Of a stretch of 64,000 bases of DNA, positions 36,846 through 45,359 are shown in pieces. Both the position numbers and the translations under genes were made by a program. The notes under the pieces are model-generated. The model worked only from the letters and a program-made list of their open reading frames with translations, was not told the DNA's origin and did not search any database. Numbering within the stretch: position 1 is the stretch's first letter; each line of letters begins with the position of its first letter. The stretch comes from G963674685 sp964591275. GTDB lineage: Bacteria > Lernaellota > Lernaellaia > JACKCT01. The stretch spans positions 1 through 64,000 of the forward strand of contig CAZQAE010000010.1 of assembly GCA_964591275.1 (NCBI GenBank), given 5' to 3'.

Positions 36846-38042
36846 TTAACGCCCAAGAGCGTTATGAATCTTTAGAAAAGCGTTTTTCACGTCGGCGATA
36901 TCCCGCTTTGTCATGCCCGGATGAATCGGGATGGAAATTTCGCGGTCATAGAAGCTCTTCGCGCAAGGCGTGTCGGAAGCTTTGAATCCCAGGCTTTTGT
37001 AATATGGGTGCATGTTGACCGGGATGTAATGCACCTGCACGCCTATTCCTTCGGCCTGCAGGGCTTTGAAGAACATTTTCCGTCCTCCCTTGTAGCGGTG
37101 ACCGTCAACCAATACCGGATAGAGGTGATACGCCGATTTCACGCCCGGCTTGATAGTGCATGGACGGATGGCGTCGAAGTCGGAAAAAAAGGAATCGTAA
37201 TCGGCGGCGATGTCGCGGCGGCGGCGAAGAAATTCGTCGTATCGTTTCAATTGGGAAAGCCCCAGGGCGCACTGGATGTCGGTCAGGCGATAGTTGAATC
37301 CCAGTTCGCGCATCTCATAAAACCAGGGCCCTTTGGTTTCGCTTAATCGAGGCGACTTGGAAATTCCGTGGCTCCTGAAAGCCTTCATCCGTTCATAGAG
37401 CTTCGCGGAATCCGTTACAACCATGCCGCCTTCGCCGGTAGTGATGGGCTTGACGGGATGAAAGGAAAAGACGGCGAGCTTGCCGAAACGGCCCGCCGAA
37501 GCGCCGTATCCTTCGGCGCCCAGCGCATGGCAGGCGTCTTCCACTATGGGTATCCCATGACGTTTGGCCGTGGCATTGACCTCGTCCATCGCGCACAGCG
37601 CTCCACCGTAATGTACGACGCAAATCGCTTTGGTCTTTTTGGTAATTTCGCGATCTATCCGCGCCGGATCAATCAGGCCGGTTTCCGGTTGAACATCGGC
37701 AAAAGCAACCGATGCCCCGACGAACAGCGCGGCGTTCGCTGTGGCGGCAAAGGTCATGGGCACAGTCAGAAGCGAATCGCCATTGCCGAGGCCGAGCGCG
37801 TAATAGGAGGCGTGCAGGGCCGCCGTCCCGCTGGAGAAGGCGACGGCAAATCGCCTTTTGACATAGGCTGAAAATGCCTGCTCGAACTCCTCAATCCGTG
37901 GCCCCTGCGTCAGGAAGTCCGAACGCAAGGCGGCCAGAACGGCTTTTTCATCCTCGCGGTTTATGCATTGGCGACCATAGGATAGCGTGTTGCTTCGAAT
38001 TGGTTTTCCGCCGAATACAGCCAACTCTTTTTCATGACCCAA
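36846..38042 (-). CDS. DegT/DnrJ/EryC1 aminotransferase, PseC-like
   Basis: A PLP-dependent sugar aminotransferase (fold type I). The N-terminal SYGRQCINREDEKAV and RSDFLTQGPRIEEFEQAF are close to PseC, which aminates UDP-4-keto-6-deoxy-AltNAc in pseudaminic acid synthesis. PLP-binding features are FSSGTAALHA, EDACHALGAE with D169, and the Schiff-base Lys K198 in FSFHPVKPITTGEGG. TTG 38042 is the start, since AAAGGAGG lies 8 nt upstream; the nearby ATG is out of frame. PseB is absent and Gmd lies 2.5 kb upstream, so it could instead aminate GDP-4-keto-6-deoxymannose to give a perosamine-like sugar. Family is certain, substrate is not. Confidence 0.88.
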   Translation of the reverse strand: MGHEKELAVFGGKPIRSNTLSYGRQCINREDEKAVLAALRSDFLTQGPRIEEFEQAFSAYVKRRFAVAFSSGTAALHASYYALGLGNGDSLLTVPMTFAATANAALFVGASVAFADVQPETGLIDPARIDREITKKTKAICVVHYGGALCAMDEVNATAKRHGIPIVEDACHALGAEGYGASAGRFGKLAVFSFHPVKPITTGEGGMVVTDSAKLYERMKAFRSHGISKSPRLSETKGPWFYEMRELGFNYRLTDIQCALGLSQLKRYDEFLRRRRDIAADYDSFFSDFDAIRPCTIKPGVKSAYHLYPVLVDGHRYKGGRKMFFKALQAEGIGVQVHYIPVNMHPYYKSLGFKASDTPCAKSFYDREISIPIHPGMTKRDIADVKNAFLKIHNALGR

Positions 38043-38146
38043 TGGCGTCGCCTCCTTTCACATACAATGATAAATCAAGCGAACAATGGATTCGCACAAA
38101 TCGGATTATATTTACCATGAGAACGAGGCGGATGGAAATTAAAGCG

Positions 38147-38875
38147 CTATGGGCTATTTTTCTCTTTCTGTTCTTCCGGCGCTTCCTCAATAACATTTTC
38201 AAAGATTGCCGATGAGAAATCCGTTGTTTCACGTTCAGCGCCGATGATGGATATTCCGATGCACCTGGCACCGGCGAAATTCGTGCCGTTGAGCTTTGCG
38301 CCGTTGAAGGAGCATAGAGTGAGGTTGGCTTTGCTGAAGTCGGCGCCGGTGAGATCGGCGTTATGAAAATCGCTGCCCGGCAAGTCGGCGCCGGGAAATG
38401 ATGCGTCAACAAGCTGGCAGTCGCGCATGCCCATTAATAGCATGGGCGAGTTAACACTTTTCAATCCACTAAGGTCGCATTTTTCCAGACAGGTCATCTG
38501 TAATACGCAATCCTGGAAAGTCAGTATTTTTGCGTTTGTCCTCAAAAAATACGAGGAGACGATATGAGATTTGGAAAAAACGGTTTTCTCCATTCCGCAG
38601 TCGGCGAACTGGCATGAATTGGTCAAGGTCTGGTCGAAAAGCGCCTCAGAGAATTCGCATTGTTCAAATCGGCATTTGTGCAACTTGAGCCCGGCGAGCC
38701 ATGTCTCGCTGAAATCGCAGTTGTGAAACAACACATGATCCGCTTCGAGGTTGGCCAGCGAGTTGTCTTTAAAGGTTACATCCTTCAGATTCATGCTGGT
38801 GATGGAGCATCCCAGCAGCGGATCTTCGGAATTTAGTCGTTTAAGAAACTCTTTTTTTGGCAGCTTTTGGGCCAT
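38147..38875 (-). CDS. Pentapeptide-repeat protein
   Basis: From about residue 20 to 225 the sequence shows A(D/N)LXX-like pentapeptides, most clearly SFPGADLPGSDFHNADLTG and ADFSKANLTLCSFNGAKLNG. The first half is more degenerate and rich in Cys and Phe (LHKCRFEQCEFSEALF). Such proteins fold as a right-handed quadrilateral beta-helix. Roles range from DNA-gyrase protection to scaffolds; none can be assigned here. The acidic Lys/Glu-rich tail (EEAPEEQKEK) is unstructured. It overlaps fapA-like by 35 bp and is translated after it, so the two proteins may work together. Confidence 0.85.
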   Translation of the reverse strand: MAQKLPKKEFLKRLNSEDPLLGCSITSMNLKDVTFKDNSLANLEADHVLFHNCDFSETWLAGLKLHKCRFEQCEFSEALFDQTLTNSCQFADCGMEKTVFSKSHIVSSYFLRTNAKILTFQDCVLQMTCLEKCDLSGLKSVNSPMLLMGMRDCQLVDASFPGADLPGSDFHNADLTGADFSKANLTLCSFNGAKLNGTNFAGARCIGISIIGAERETTDFSSAIFENVIEEAPEEQKEKNSP

Positions 38876-40388
38876 TATCCTCGCTTCCCTCGTCCGCGCG
38901 AACAGCTCGGGTGATGACCCCTTCGCTGCCGAGAATGTAGGTGACGGCCTGGACGATTTTGCTGATAATGATCGTCTCGCCGCCGACTTTCAGTTTTACG
39001 CCGGGATGTACGCTTTGCATCGCTGTGACTTTTCCCTGGGATACCCCGATCGTTTTACGAATAGTCTCATGATAATTTTTGACCTTCGGCTCGATAGCGT
39101 CGCGGATTTTGCTGAAACCGACAATCAGCTTATCAAGAAGCTTTTGTTTTCTATCATCCAAATTGTCTCTTTCGCGCAAACTCTGTAGGAACTGAACATT
39201 TTTCAGGGCCTCGCCAAACTTTTTTTGCATGTCGGCGATCCAAATTTCGTCTTTGGCGATGGCCTTTGTAATCTCGGAGTCCACGCCAACGCCCACGAAA
39301 GTTTTTGTCTCGATTTCCGACCCAATCGCTTGCGCAAAGAACTCTTCGGTGGCGACAGCGCGGCCACCCTGTATGAAGCCACGGTGCGAATTGTCGCTAG
39401 TGAATTTTATGACTTTGCCGGCGGTGAGGTCGCACTCTTTAGTATAATCTTCAATAATAATGTTTTCAGCGGCCGAAAATTTGGCGTTGTGCGCGAATTT
39501 AGCGAAAATACTGCCGTTTTTGGATTCAATTTCACATTCGCCGCTTCCAAAAACTCCTCCGGCGATGATGATGTCCCCGTCTGCGTGGATTTGAGCGTCG
39601 CCAACGCTGCCGGTGATGCGAATCTCAGAATCGGATTCGACGAGGTAGCCGTCGTTGACCAATCCGCTGATGACCACCGATCCTTTGAAGTGGATGTTGC
39701 CTGTGGAGGCGTCCACATCCTCGACCTCATAAACGTCTTCAATGCGGATTTGATTGTTGCGGAATATGACCTGTCCAGGCATTGTCGAGTGAAACAGGAG
39801 TCCGGCTTCATCGGCCTTAACGCCTTTTCCGGCTCGAAGGCGGATATCCTTGCCGCGCAGCTGGGGAATGCTTTTTCCGGTGACGATTTTTCCGGGTTCG
39901 CCCTTTGTAGCCGGCGTCTTTTCGATGAGAAGCAAATCGGCATTCACATTGATGATTTTGTCGTGTTCCTTGAGATTGATGCGCTCAAGGTTGTTCATCG
40001 AGCGATCCTGAACCTCGCGATTTTTCGAGTAGTGGAAAAATAACTGAGCGTCGTGACCATCCACGGCGGGCGTGCCTTTGGCGATCTGGACCGTTTTCAT
40101 ATAGGTGCGCTCAGCGACTATCTTTGCAATAGCATCCTCGTCGATTCCGTGAGAAATCTTTTTGTCGGCCAGAGCCTTTTGGAGTATTTCAAGAGTGATG
40201 TGATCGCCATCGCCGACCGGGGGAAAAATCTGGGCAGTGGCCCGCAATCCGTCATTGGATATTTCAAATACAGCCTCGGTCGGACGTCCGCCTTGTTCTT
40301 CTAAAAAGTCAAGGTTTTCGTCTTCGCTTTCGGTTTCGCCGCCAAGCGTTTTTCCCTCAAGCGAATCAATAGGTTTTTTATCATCCAT
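38841..40388 (-). CDS. FapA (DUF342) family protein
   Basis: The ~515-residue product has the FapA layout: an N-terminal region with repeated beta strands, then a right-handed beta-helix core in ~190-380 (GNIHFKGSVVISGLVNDGYL, EIRITGSVGDAQIHADGDII, and GGVFGSGECEIESKNGSIFA), and a C-terminal coiled-coil (~395-470). In other bacteria FapA-like proteins affect polysaccharide, flagellar or polar functions and are polymer-forming scaffolds. ATG 40388 was chosen over TTG 40415 for lack of a ribosome site at the latter. Neighbours are Gmd upstream and the pentapeptide protein overlapping downstream. It has no signal peptide. Confidence 0.85.
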   Translation of the reverse strand: MDDKKPIDSLEGKTLGGETESEDENLDFLEEQGGRPTEAVFEISNDGLRATAQIFPPVGDGDHITLEILQKALADKKISHGIDEDAIAKIVAERTYMKTVQIAKGTPAVDGHDAQLFFHYSKNREVQDRSMNNLERINLKEHDKIINVNADLLLIEKTPATKGEPGKIVTGKSIPQLRGKDIRLRAGKGVKADEAGLLFHSTMPGQVIFRNNQIRIEDVYEVEDVDASTGNIHFKGSVVISGLVNDGYLVESDSEIRITGSVGDAQIHADGDIIIAGGVFGSGECEIESKNGSIFAKFAHNAKFSAAENIIIEDYTKECDLTAGKVIKFTSDNSHRGFIQGGRAVATEEFFAQAIGSEIETKTFVGVGVDSEITKAIAKDEIWIADMQKKFGEALKNVQFLQSLRERDNLDDRKQKLLDKLIVGFSKIRDAIEPKVKNYHETIRKTIGVSQGKVTAMQSVHPGVKLKVGGETIIISKIVQAVTYILGSEGVITRAVRADEGSEDNGPKAAKKRVS

Positions 40389-40562
40389 GGATTTGGTTCC
40401 GAAGTTGCTCACCAATAGAGTATATCGGTTATCATCGTAGCCAAGTTTAGCGTTATTTGTCTAGCTATTGGTTTCTCGGACAACAATAATTATCTGACAT
40501 TACCGCCGTTTTGGCTTCTTTCCAACATTCAAGAGATCGAGAGCTTGGTCAGCGCAATCTGA

Positions 40563-41552
40563 TTATTTTTTCAGGAGCCTTCGGCCAGGGTTTTTTTTCA
40601 AATCGGCGATGTCGGCATCGACCATCATCTCGACGAGTTCCGAAAAGGTGATCGTCGGCTTCCAGCCAAGGGTTTCCCGAATCCTGGTTGAATCGCCGAC
40701 GAGATAATCCGGATCGGAAGGCCGTATGAGGGATGAATCGATTTGAACGTGATCTTCCCAATTGAGGCCTGCTCTCTCGAAGGCGATTTGGAGAAGTTCC
40801 TGCACCGAATGGGATTCACCTGTCGCAACGACGAAATCATTCGGTTCATCCGCCTGTAGCATCATCCACATGGCGCGGACGTAATCCCCCGCGAAACCCC
40901 AGTCGCGTTTGGCTTGAATGTTGCCAAGGAATAGTTCTTTTTCCAGACCCAATTTGATTTTGGCAACGCCGAGAGTTATCTTGCGCGTCACAAACTCCGG
41001 CGACCTGCGCGGGGATTCATGGTTGAATAATATTCCGGACGCGCAGTGGATATTGAAGGATTCCCTGTAATTTTTGGTCATGAAAAAGGCGTACAGTTTG
41101 GCGACGCCATACGGGGATCGGGGATTAAAAGGCGTTGTTTCCTTTTGGGGAATTTCCTGAACCCGACCGAATACTTCCGCGCTGGAGGCGTTGAAAACGC
41201 GCATTTTCGGATTGATTTTTCGCACCGACTCCAGCAGGCGGGTTGTACCCAGCCCCATCAGATCGGCGGCGTGCACCGGCTGGTCCCAAGCGGCTTTAAT
41301 AAGACTCCTTGCGGCCAGATTGTATATTTCATCCGGTTCCGACTCAGTGATGGCCTTATCAATGGATTCGGCGTCGCCCATATCGGCGTAAAGCACTTTG
41401 ATTCTGGCCTGGATATTCTTGATTCTCCCAAATCTCTCAATTTTCGGGTTGTGGTCGGCTCCGTAAACTTCGTAGCCTTTGCCCAGGAGAAGTTCGGCAA
41501 GATAGGACCCATCCTGGCCCAAAATGCCCGTGATAAGCGCTCTTGGCGGCAT
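40563..41552 (-). CDS. gmd: GDP-mannose 4,6-dehydratase
   Basis: Extended SDR enzyme making GDP-4-keto-6-deoxy-D-mannose, the precursor of GDP-fucose, rhamnose or perosamine. The NAD(P)-binding Gly motif is TGILGQDG (8-15). The Gmd signatures are seen: EIYNLAARSLIKAAWDQP, NASSAEVFG, FNPRSPYGVAKLYAF with the Tyr-x3-Lys pair, and NIQAKRDWGFAGDYVRAMW with the GDP-binding KRDWG. At 329 residues it is normal length. It is 7 bp downstream of uppP on the same strand. Genes that use its product, such as RMD or WcaG, are not in the window, though the PseC-like aminotransferase is close by. Confidence 0.93.
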   Translation of the reverse strand: MPPRALITGILGQDGSYLAELLLGKGYEVYGADHNPKIERFGRIKNIQARIKVLYADMGDAESIDKAITESEPDEIYNLAARSLIKAAWDQPVHAADLMGLGTTRLLESVRKINPKMRVFNASSAEVFGRVQEIPQKETTPFNPRSPYGVAKLYAFFMTKNYRESFNIHCASGILFNHESPRRSPEFVTRKITLGVAKIKLGLEKELFLGNIQAKRDWGFAGDYVRAMWMMLQADEPNDFVVATGESHSVQELLQIAFERAGLNWEDHVQIDSSLIRPSDPDYLVGDSTRIRETLGWKPTITFSELVEMMVDADIADLKKNPGRRLLKK

Positions 41553-41558
41553 GGATCG

Positions 41559-42392
41559 TCAACTCCCCGCAGTTAGGCTGAAAATGATGGTGAAAGCGCC
41601 GATAGTCAGGCAATAAAAACCGAATAAATGAAAACGGCGTTTTTCCAACAAATTAAAAAGCAGTTTGAGTGCGTAATATCCGGAAAGGGCCGCGGTCGCG
41701 AAACCGATGAGCAGTCCGGCAAGCGCTCCTTGCGAAATCGAATCGACTTTCAGAAATTGAAGTACGACGGCGCCCACGATGGCGGGTATGGAAATGAGAA
41801 AGCTCAGGCGGGCCGCTTGCGTTACATCCAGGCCGGAAAACAGACCCGTCGCGATAGTGATTCCCGACCGGCTGATGCCGGGTATGATCGCAATGGATTG
41901 AGCCAGACCCATGACAAATCCGTTGGTTGCGGTGATGGGATGCGTCGTTCTGTCCTTTTGGCGGATGACCGCGTAGGTGGCTAAAAGAAGGAGTCCCGTG
42001 AAAAACAGTGAGACGCCTACCGCTAATAAATTGCCGAAAAGCGATTCAAAAAAGTCTTCAAAGCTCAGGCCGATGATCGCCGTGGGAATCGATGCGATGA
42101 CCATCAAAACAAACCACCGAATTCCCGGATCGTTTTCATAAAGGGTTTTAAAACTTCCGGGCGCCTGGGCGAGTTTTCTGAGTCCGGCGATGATTTCCAT
42201 GATTTGAGGACGCAGAAAAACAACGGCCGCGCAAAGCGTGCCCAGGTGAAGCACCGTGTCGAGAAGAAGCTCGGGATCCTTCATTCCCAACAGGTTTTGC
42301 CCGATGACCAGATGGCCGGAACTGCTGACGGGCAAAAACTCCGTTAGACCCTGCACGATTCCCAAAATGAATGCATGGAGCGCGCTTTCCAT
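41559..42392 (-). CDS. uppP: Undecaprenyl-diphosphatase UppP/BacA
   Basis: The 277-residue membrane protein removes a phosphate from undecaprenyl diphosphate to recycle the lipid carrier for peptidoglycan and polysaccharide synthesis. The two UppP motifs are intact: GLTEFLPVSSSGHL (E18, S and H27 region) and IPGISRSGIT. It has ~8 hydrophobic helices. It is followed by gmd after 7 bp and lies at the head of the second polysaccharide group, consistent with supply of carrier lipid. The region upstream is intergenic. Confidence 0.96.
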   Translation of the reverse strand: MESALHAFILGIVQGLTEFLPVSSSGHLVIGQNLLGMKDPELLLDTVLHLGTLCAAVVFLRPQIMEIIAGLRKLAQAPGSFKTLYENDPGIRWFVLMVIASIPTAIIGLSFEDFFESLFGNLLAVGVSLFFTGLLLLATYAVIRQKDRTTHPITATNGFVMGLAQSIAIIPGISRSGITIATGLFSGLDVTQAARLSFLISIPAIVGAVVLQFLKVDSISQGALAGLLIGFATAALSGYYALKLLFNLLEKRRFHLFGFYCLTIGAFTIIFSLTAGS

Positions 42393-42539
42393 AAAGCCAT
42401 ACCTCGGGCGGATTCAAATTCCACAAAAACCGCCTTCTTATAAGCGAAGGGGCGCAGGTGTTCAAGATCAAGGTTTTTCTACGCGGATAGAGACACATCG
42501 AATGGCAATTGACAAGGCACGGTGTGAGTCGATAGCCTG

Positions 42540-42764
42540 TTGCCGGTTATTTTTATAACTGATCGTTGCCGCTCACGGGTGGAATATTTTCAACAGAAGG
42601 CTTTTCGACCAATAGCGGAACATCCGGTTGAGTACGACAGCGCAAATGCCCGCAAGGCGCTTTTGGGGCGGGGTTTTCATTGTCCGGATTTTCGCGAGTA
42701 TTTGTCGATGATCGTTGACTATGTCAATAATCACTTCGGCGCTGGGCACAAAGCCATATATTAG
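42540..42764 (+). CDS. Possible small ORF of unknown function
   Basis: A 74-residue reading frame begins at TTG 42540 (or GTG 42579), and has natural-looking codon use. The sequence begins PVIFITDRC and ends GAGHKAIY; I recognise no family. It ends 13 bp before the SEC-C gene. No ribosome site is visible. The space between uppP (start 42392) and the SEC-C gene (42778) holds nothing else that I recognise. Confidence 0.35.
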   Translation: MPVIFITDRCRSRVEYFQQKAFRPIAEHPVEYDSANARKALLGRGFHCPDFREYLSMIVDYVNNHFGAGHKAIY

Positions 42765-42777
42765 GACAGAGGATAAT

Positions 42778-42984
42778 ATGGGAAAGAAAAAAACTGTGAG
42801 AATCTCCCCGAAGATGTCGATGCGCAAAAGTGTTGTGACCGGTCCCCGATCCGTCATGCAGATTGGCCGCAACGATCCATGTCCCTGCGGCAGCGGCGAA
42901 AAGTACAAACTCTGCTGTTTAAAAAAGGGAGACGTGTTTTTGAGAAAAATGGCGGCTAAACAGGAAAAGCTGGAAAGCAAGTAA
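42778..42984 (+). CDS. Small SEC-C motif protein
   Basis: The 68-residue protein starts at ATG 42778, with GAGG at about 42769-42772 upstream. Residues 23-46 carry the SEC-C zinc-binding motif: RNDPCPCGSGEKYKLCC, with three or four Cys as ligands. The same motif at the end of SecA binds zinc and SecB or ribosomes; free-standing short proteins of this kind are common and uncharacterised. The rest is basic and charged. It is likely soluble and cytosolic. Confidence 0.75.
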   Translation: MGKKKTVRISPKMSMRKSVVTGPRSVMQIGRNDPCPCGSGEKYKLCCLKKGDVFLRKMAAKQEKLESK

Positions 42985-43112
42985 CGCAAAACTGCTGAGA
43001 TAGCCGCGAAAAAAGAAGCGAAGTAAAAGGCTTAAAGAGGCCGCAACATTGCCGATTAATTTTCTATGCAAGGTTTCATGCCAATATTGCAGACTCCCAG
43101 GTTTGTCCCATC

Positions 43113-43784
43113 GTGACGAAGCGATCCGAAGATAAAAATCTGGCGCGCCGGATTGCCGGAATAGCTTTGTGGCTCCTTTTCGGACTGGGCCAATTGGCTT
43201 GGATCATCCGCGTCGCCGTGGCCTCCGATTACTATGAACCGGGTGTTCTCGCATTGGGGGCCGCATCGTTTTTTTGCCTGTTGGCCGCGCAGTGGCGCAT
43301 CAGCGTGACGCTCCGAGTGATCGTTTGCGCTTGCCTACTAGCATTTATTGTGGTGGCCGGGATGGGATTGGAAAACCTTGGGCGCTATCGGCAGCGAAGG
43401 GGAACGGTTATCGCCCACGCCATGCTGGTTCATATTGGTGATTCGTTAAAGCACCTGTCGGAAGCGGCGGGTGATGTCCCGGACTGCGCTTTCCCCTGCA
43501 TGAGCGAATCGTTGATAAAGTCTGGCGAGTTCAAAGGGTTTAAACTTCATTACGCCGACGGTTCCGAAGCCGTGGGGTTCACCGAGATCCCAAACAGGGA
43601 CCCCTGGAACTGTCGATGGTATTACAAAAAAATTGGGCGCGTGGCCTTTGTTTTGCGATCTTCGGGTCCCGACAGGCGATTCAATACTGTCGATGATATC
43701 ACGGTCGTTTCGGCGATTTCCGAAAGCAATCCTATCAAACCCCTGCCTCGTTGGGATGGGTGGTTTGCAAAGCAGCGCGAGTAG
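43113..43784 (+). CDS. Membrane protein with GspG-like C-terminal loop
   Basis: The start is GTG 43113. Three hydrophobic segments occur at about 12-32, 42-58 and 64-84. The C-terminal region (~170-205) has RDPWNCRWYYKK and then RSSGPDRRFNTVDDITVVS, which looks like the Ca-binding end of type II secretion pseudopilin GspG (DPWG...GPDG..GT.DDI). The N-terminus is not a prepilin leader, so it is not a real pseudopilin. I cannot assign a function. It is followed by a repeat array and then the TPR gene. Confidence 0.65.
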   Translation: MTKRSEDKNLARRIAGIALWLLFGLGQLAWIIRVAVASDYYEPGVLALGAASFFCLLAAQWRISVTLRVIVCACLLAFIVVAGMGLENLGRYRQRRGTVIAHAMLVHIGDSLKHLSEAAGDVPDCAFPCMSESLIKSGEFKGFKLHYADGSEAVGFTEIPNRDPWNCRWYYKKIGRVAFVLRSSGPDRRFNTVDDITVVSAISESNPIKPLPRWDGWFAKQRE

Positions 43785-43837
43785 CTATTGCTAAATATGT
43801 TTCTTTTCCCAGACAGGGTTTAGGGTTACACAAATGA

Positions 43838-43945
43838 GGAATTACGAATACGGAATTGCGAATGCGGAATACGGAATTGCAAATTCGATTGAGCAATGAG
43901 CGAAAGCACGATGTCGACAACTTTTCATCCGTACTTCATACTTCA
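43838..43945. repeat. Degenerate heptanucleotide repeat array
   Basis: Seven adjacent 7-base units lie at 43838-43886: GGAATTA, CGAATAC, GGAATTG, CGAATGC, GGAATAC, GGAATTG, CAAATTC. After a ~45-bp spacer, TACTTCA occurs twice (43932-43945). Heptanucleotide arrays (STRR-type) are known in some bacteria; TACTTCA is the complement of TGAAGTA, the unit of the second array at 59082. The array lies in the 268 bp gap before the TPR gene, which otherwise holds no feature. Confidence 0.65.
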
Positions 43946-44052
43946 TTCGCCCCAGACCCTTGGCCTTGGAAATTTCAAACATCTTTGGCTGGCGTTCAGG
44001 TGAGCTGGATTCGATTGACCGGTCAAAAACTCGCCACTAAGATCATGACGCC

Positions 44053-45183
44053 ATGAAGAAAACGATTATCATCATCGTCGTGCTTGTCCTTGCGGCTCCC
44101 GCCTTTGCCGAGAGCTTGCTCAAGCAATACAGCGACGCGGTGAAGCTGTCCAGGCAGGGCCAAAGTGAGCAGGCCGTCTCTTTTCTCAAAAGCCTTTATC
44201 GCGATCATCCCGAAGACAAGCTGGCCGATGACATTCTCTTTCAGATTGGCCGGATTTACGAAAAACGTCTGGGCGCCTACGGCGAATCGATCGAGTATTA
44301 CCGCAAACTGATCGAAGAGTTTCCCCGCTCCAAGCATGCCAGACGGGCGGAAAAAGCCATTGAGAGGCTTCAGAAAGGCCGGCAACAGGGGGACGAGGTT
44401 TTTCAGGAATATAACGACATTCTGCTGAATTATCGGGAGATTGGCGGCGAGCAGGCGCTCGAACGTATGGAAAAGTTGATCGAATACAAACCCGATTTTG
44501 TCTATGCCGAAAAAGTTTATCTGTTCATTGCTCAGGAAAGATTGCGCGGTAGGAACTTTGCCGGAGTTGTGGCGGCTTACGAACAGATGTTAAAGCGTTT
44601 CCCTTCGGGGAGAAACAAGGTCATCGCCTTGGGCGGGATGGGCGAAGCGCTCATTGAGGCACGGGATTTCTCCGGCGCGAAAAAGGCTTATCGCCGCCTG
44701 ATGGACAATGGCGAGAAAAACGAGTCCGCCATGGGCGCAGGGCGCGAGGGTATCAAGCGCGTCAACACTTTCCTCGTCCTGCGATATTTATTCTTTTTCA
44801 GCATTGCCCTCATCATCGCTTTTCTGATCTTCATGGCCGCCGTCATACCGTGGAAAAAAATAAACAAAAAAATGGTTTTTGGCATCTGGCCCGAAGTTTC
44901 GGTTCTGACGCTTGGCCTCTTTGGAATATTAATTGCCCTGCGTGATCGGGGTGATATTTTCACGACCAGTATTTTCTGGCTGTGGCCCTCGGCGATAATT
45001 GTTGCATTGTGTAACAACCTTTACATACAAAGCCGGACGATGAGTAAATACTCGGCGCTGGTCGGTGTTGGCGCGGTGATTTGCGTGTCGCTCGCTGCGG
45101 CTTATGCGATTTATTATTCAACCGACTTGGCGAACCTTTTATGGGATGCGCTGATTTACGAAATGGAGCTCAGATGGCGATGA
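44053..45183 (+). CDS. TPR protein with C-terminal membrane domain
   Basis: Residues 1-19 are a Sec signal peptide ending APAFA. About 20-230 holds TPR-type helical repeats (AVSFLKSLYRDHPEDKLADD, SIEYYRKLIEEFPRSKHARR). From ~240 there are four or five hydrophobic helices. The protein probably sits in the inner membrane with TPRs in the periplasm. Its stop TGA overlaps the start of the 59-aa peptide gene as ATGA, and that gene overlaps the radical SAM gene in the same way. It might serve as a docking or export partner of the peptide; this is inference from coupling. Confidence 0.8.
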   Translation: MKKTIIIIVVLVLAAPAFAESLLKQYSDAVKLSRQGQSEQAVSFLKSLYRDHPEDKLADDILFQIGRIYEKRLGAYGESIEYYRKLIEEFPRSKHARRAEKAIERLQKGRQQGDEVFQEYNDILLNYREIGGEQALERMEKLIEYKPDFVYAEKVYLFIAQERLRGRNFAGVVAAYEQMLKRFPSGRNKVIALGGMGEALIEARDFSGAKKAYRRLMDNGEKNESAMGAGREGIKRVNTFLVLRYLFFFSIALIIAFLIFMAAVIPWKKINKKMVFGIWPEVSVLTLGLFGILIALRDRGDIFTTSIFWLWPSAIIVALCNNLYIQSRTMSKYSALVGVGAVICVSLAAAYAIYYSTDLANLLWDALIYEMELRWR

Positions 45184-45359
45184 GAAAAAAAAGCAGGGGG
45201 CGCATCTTGTCGATTCGATTCGGTTACAATCCCAACAGTTCTAGCCTTGGCGCCGCGCTCCAAGTCCTGACCTGGGGCGCACCTTTTTGCGCCGTGGCGA
45301 CCATCGGCGTTGCGGCGGCAATCCGCTTTTTTCGACGTTGGAAGAAGTTGGGAAGATGA
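45180..45359 (+). CDS. 59-aa peptide coupled to a SPASM radical SAM gene (candidate precursor or small membrane protein)
   Basis: ATG 45180 overlaps the upstream stop (ATGA) and its own stop TGA at 45357-45359 overlaps the next ATG (45356). The peptide has a basic N-terminus (MRKKSRGRIL), the middle FGYNPNSSSLG (14-24), a hydrophobic stretch to ~50 with one Cys (C37), and a basic end (RRWKKLGR). It may be a precursor of a radical-SAM-modified peptide, with residues around the Tyr, Asn and Ser cluster as modification sites. Equally, the hydrophobic stretch could be a simple membrane helix. I know no close family. The coupling makes it likely to be translated. Confidence 0.55.
   Translation: MRKKSRGRILSIRFGYNPNSSSLGAALQVLTWGAPFCAVATIGVAAAIRFFRRWKKLGR

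Noticed and set aside
42573..42989. Minus-strand 138-codon frame opposite the SEC-C gene
   Set aside because: The SEC-C motif on the + strand and its ribosome site explain the region better; the minus frame has no recognisable motif.
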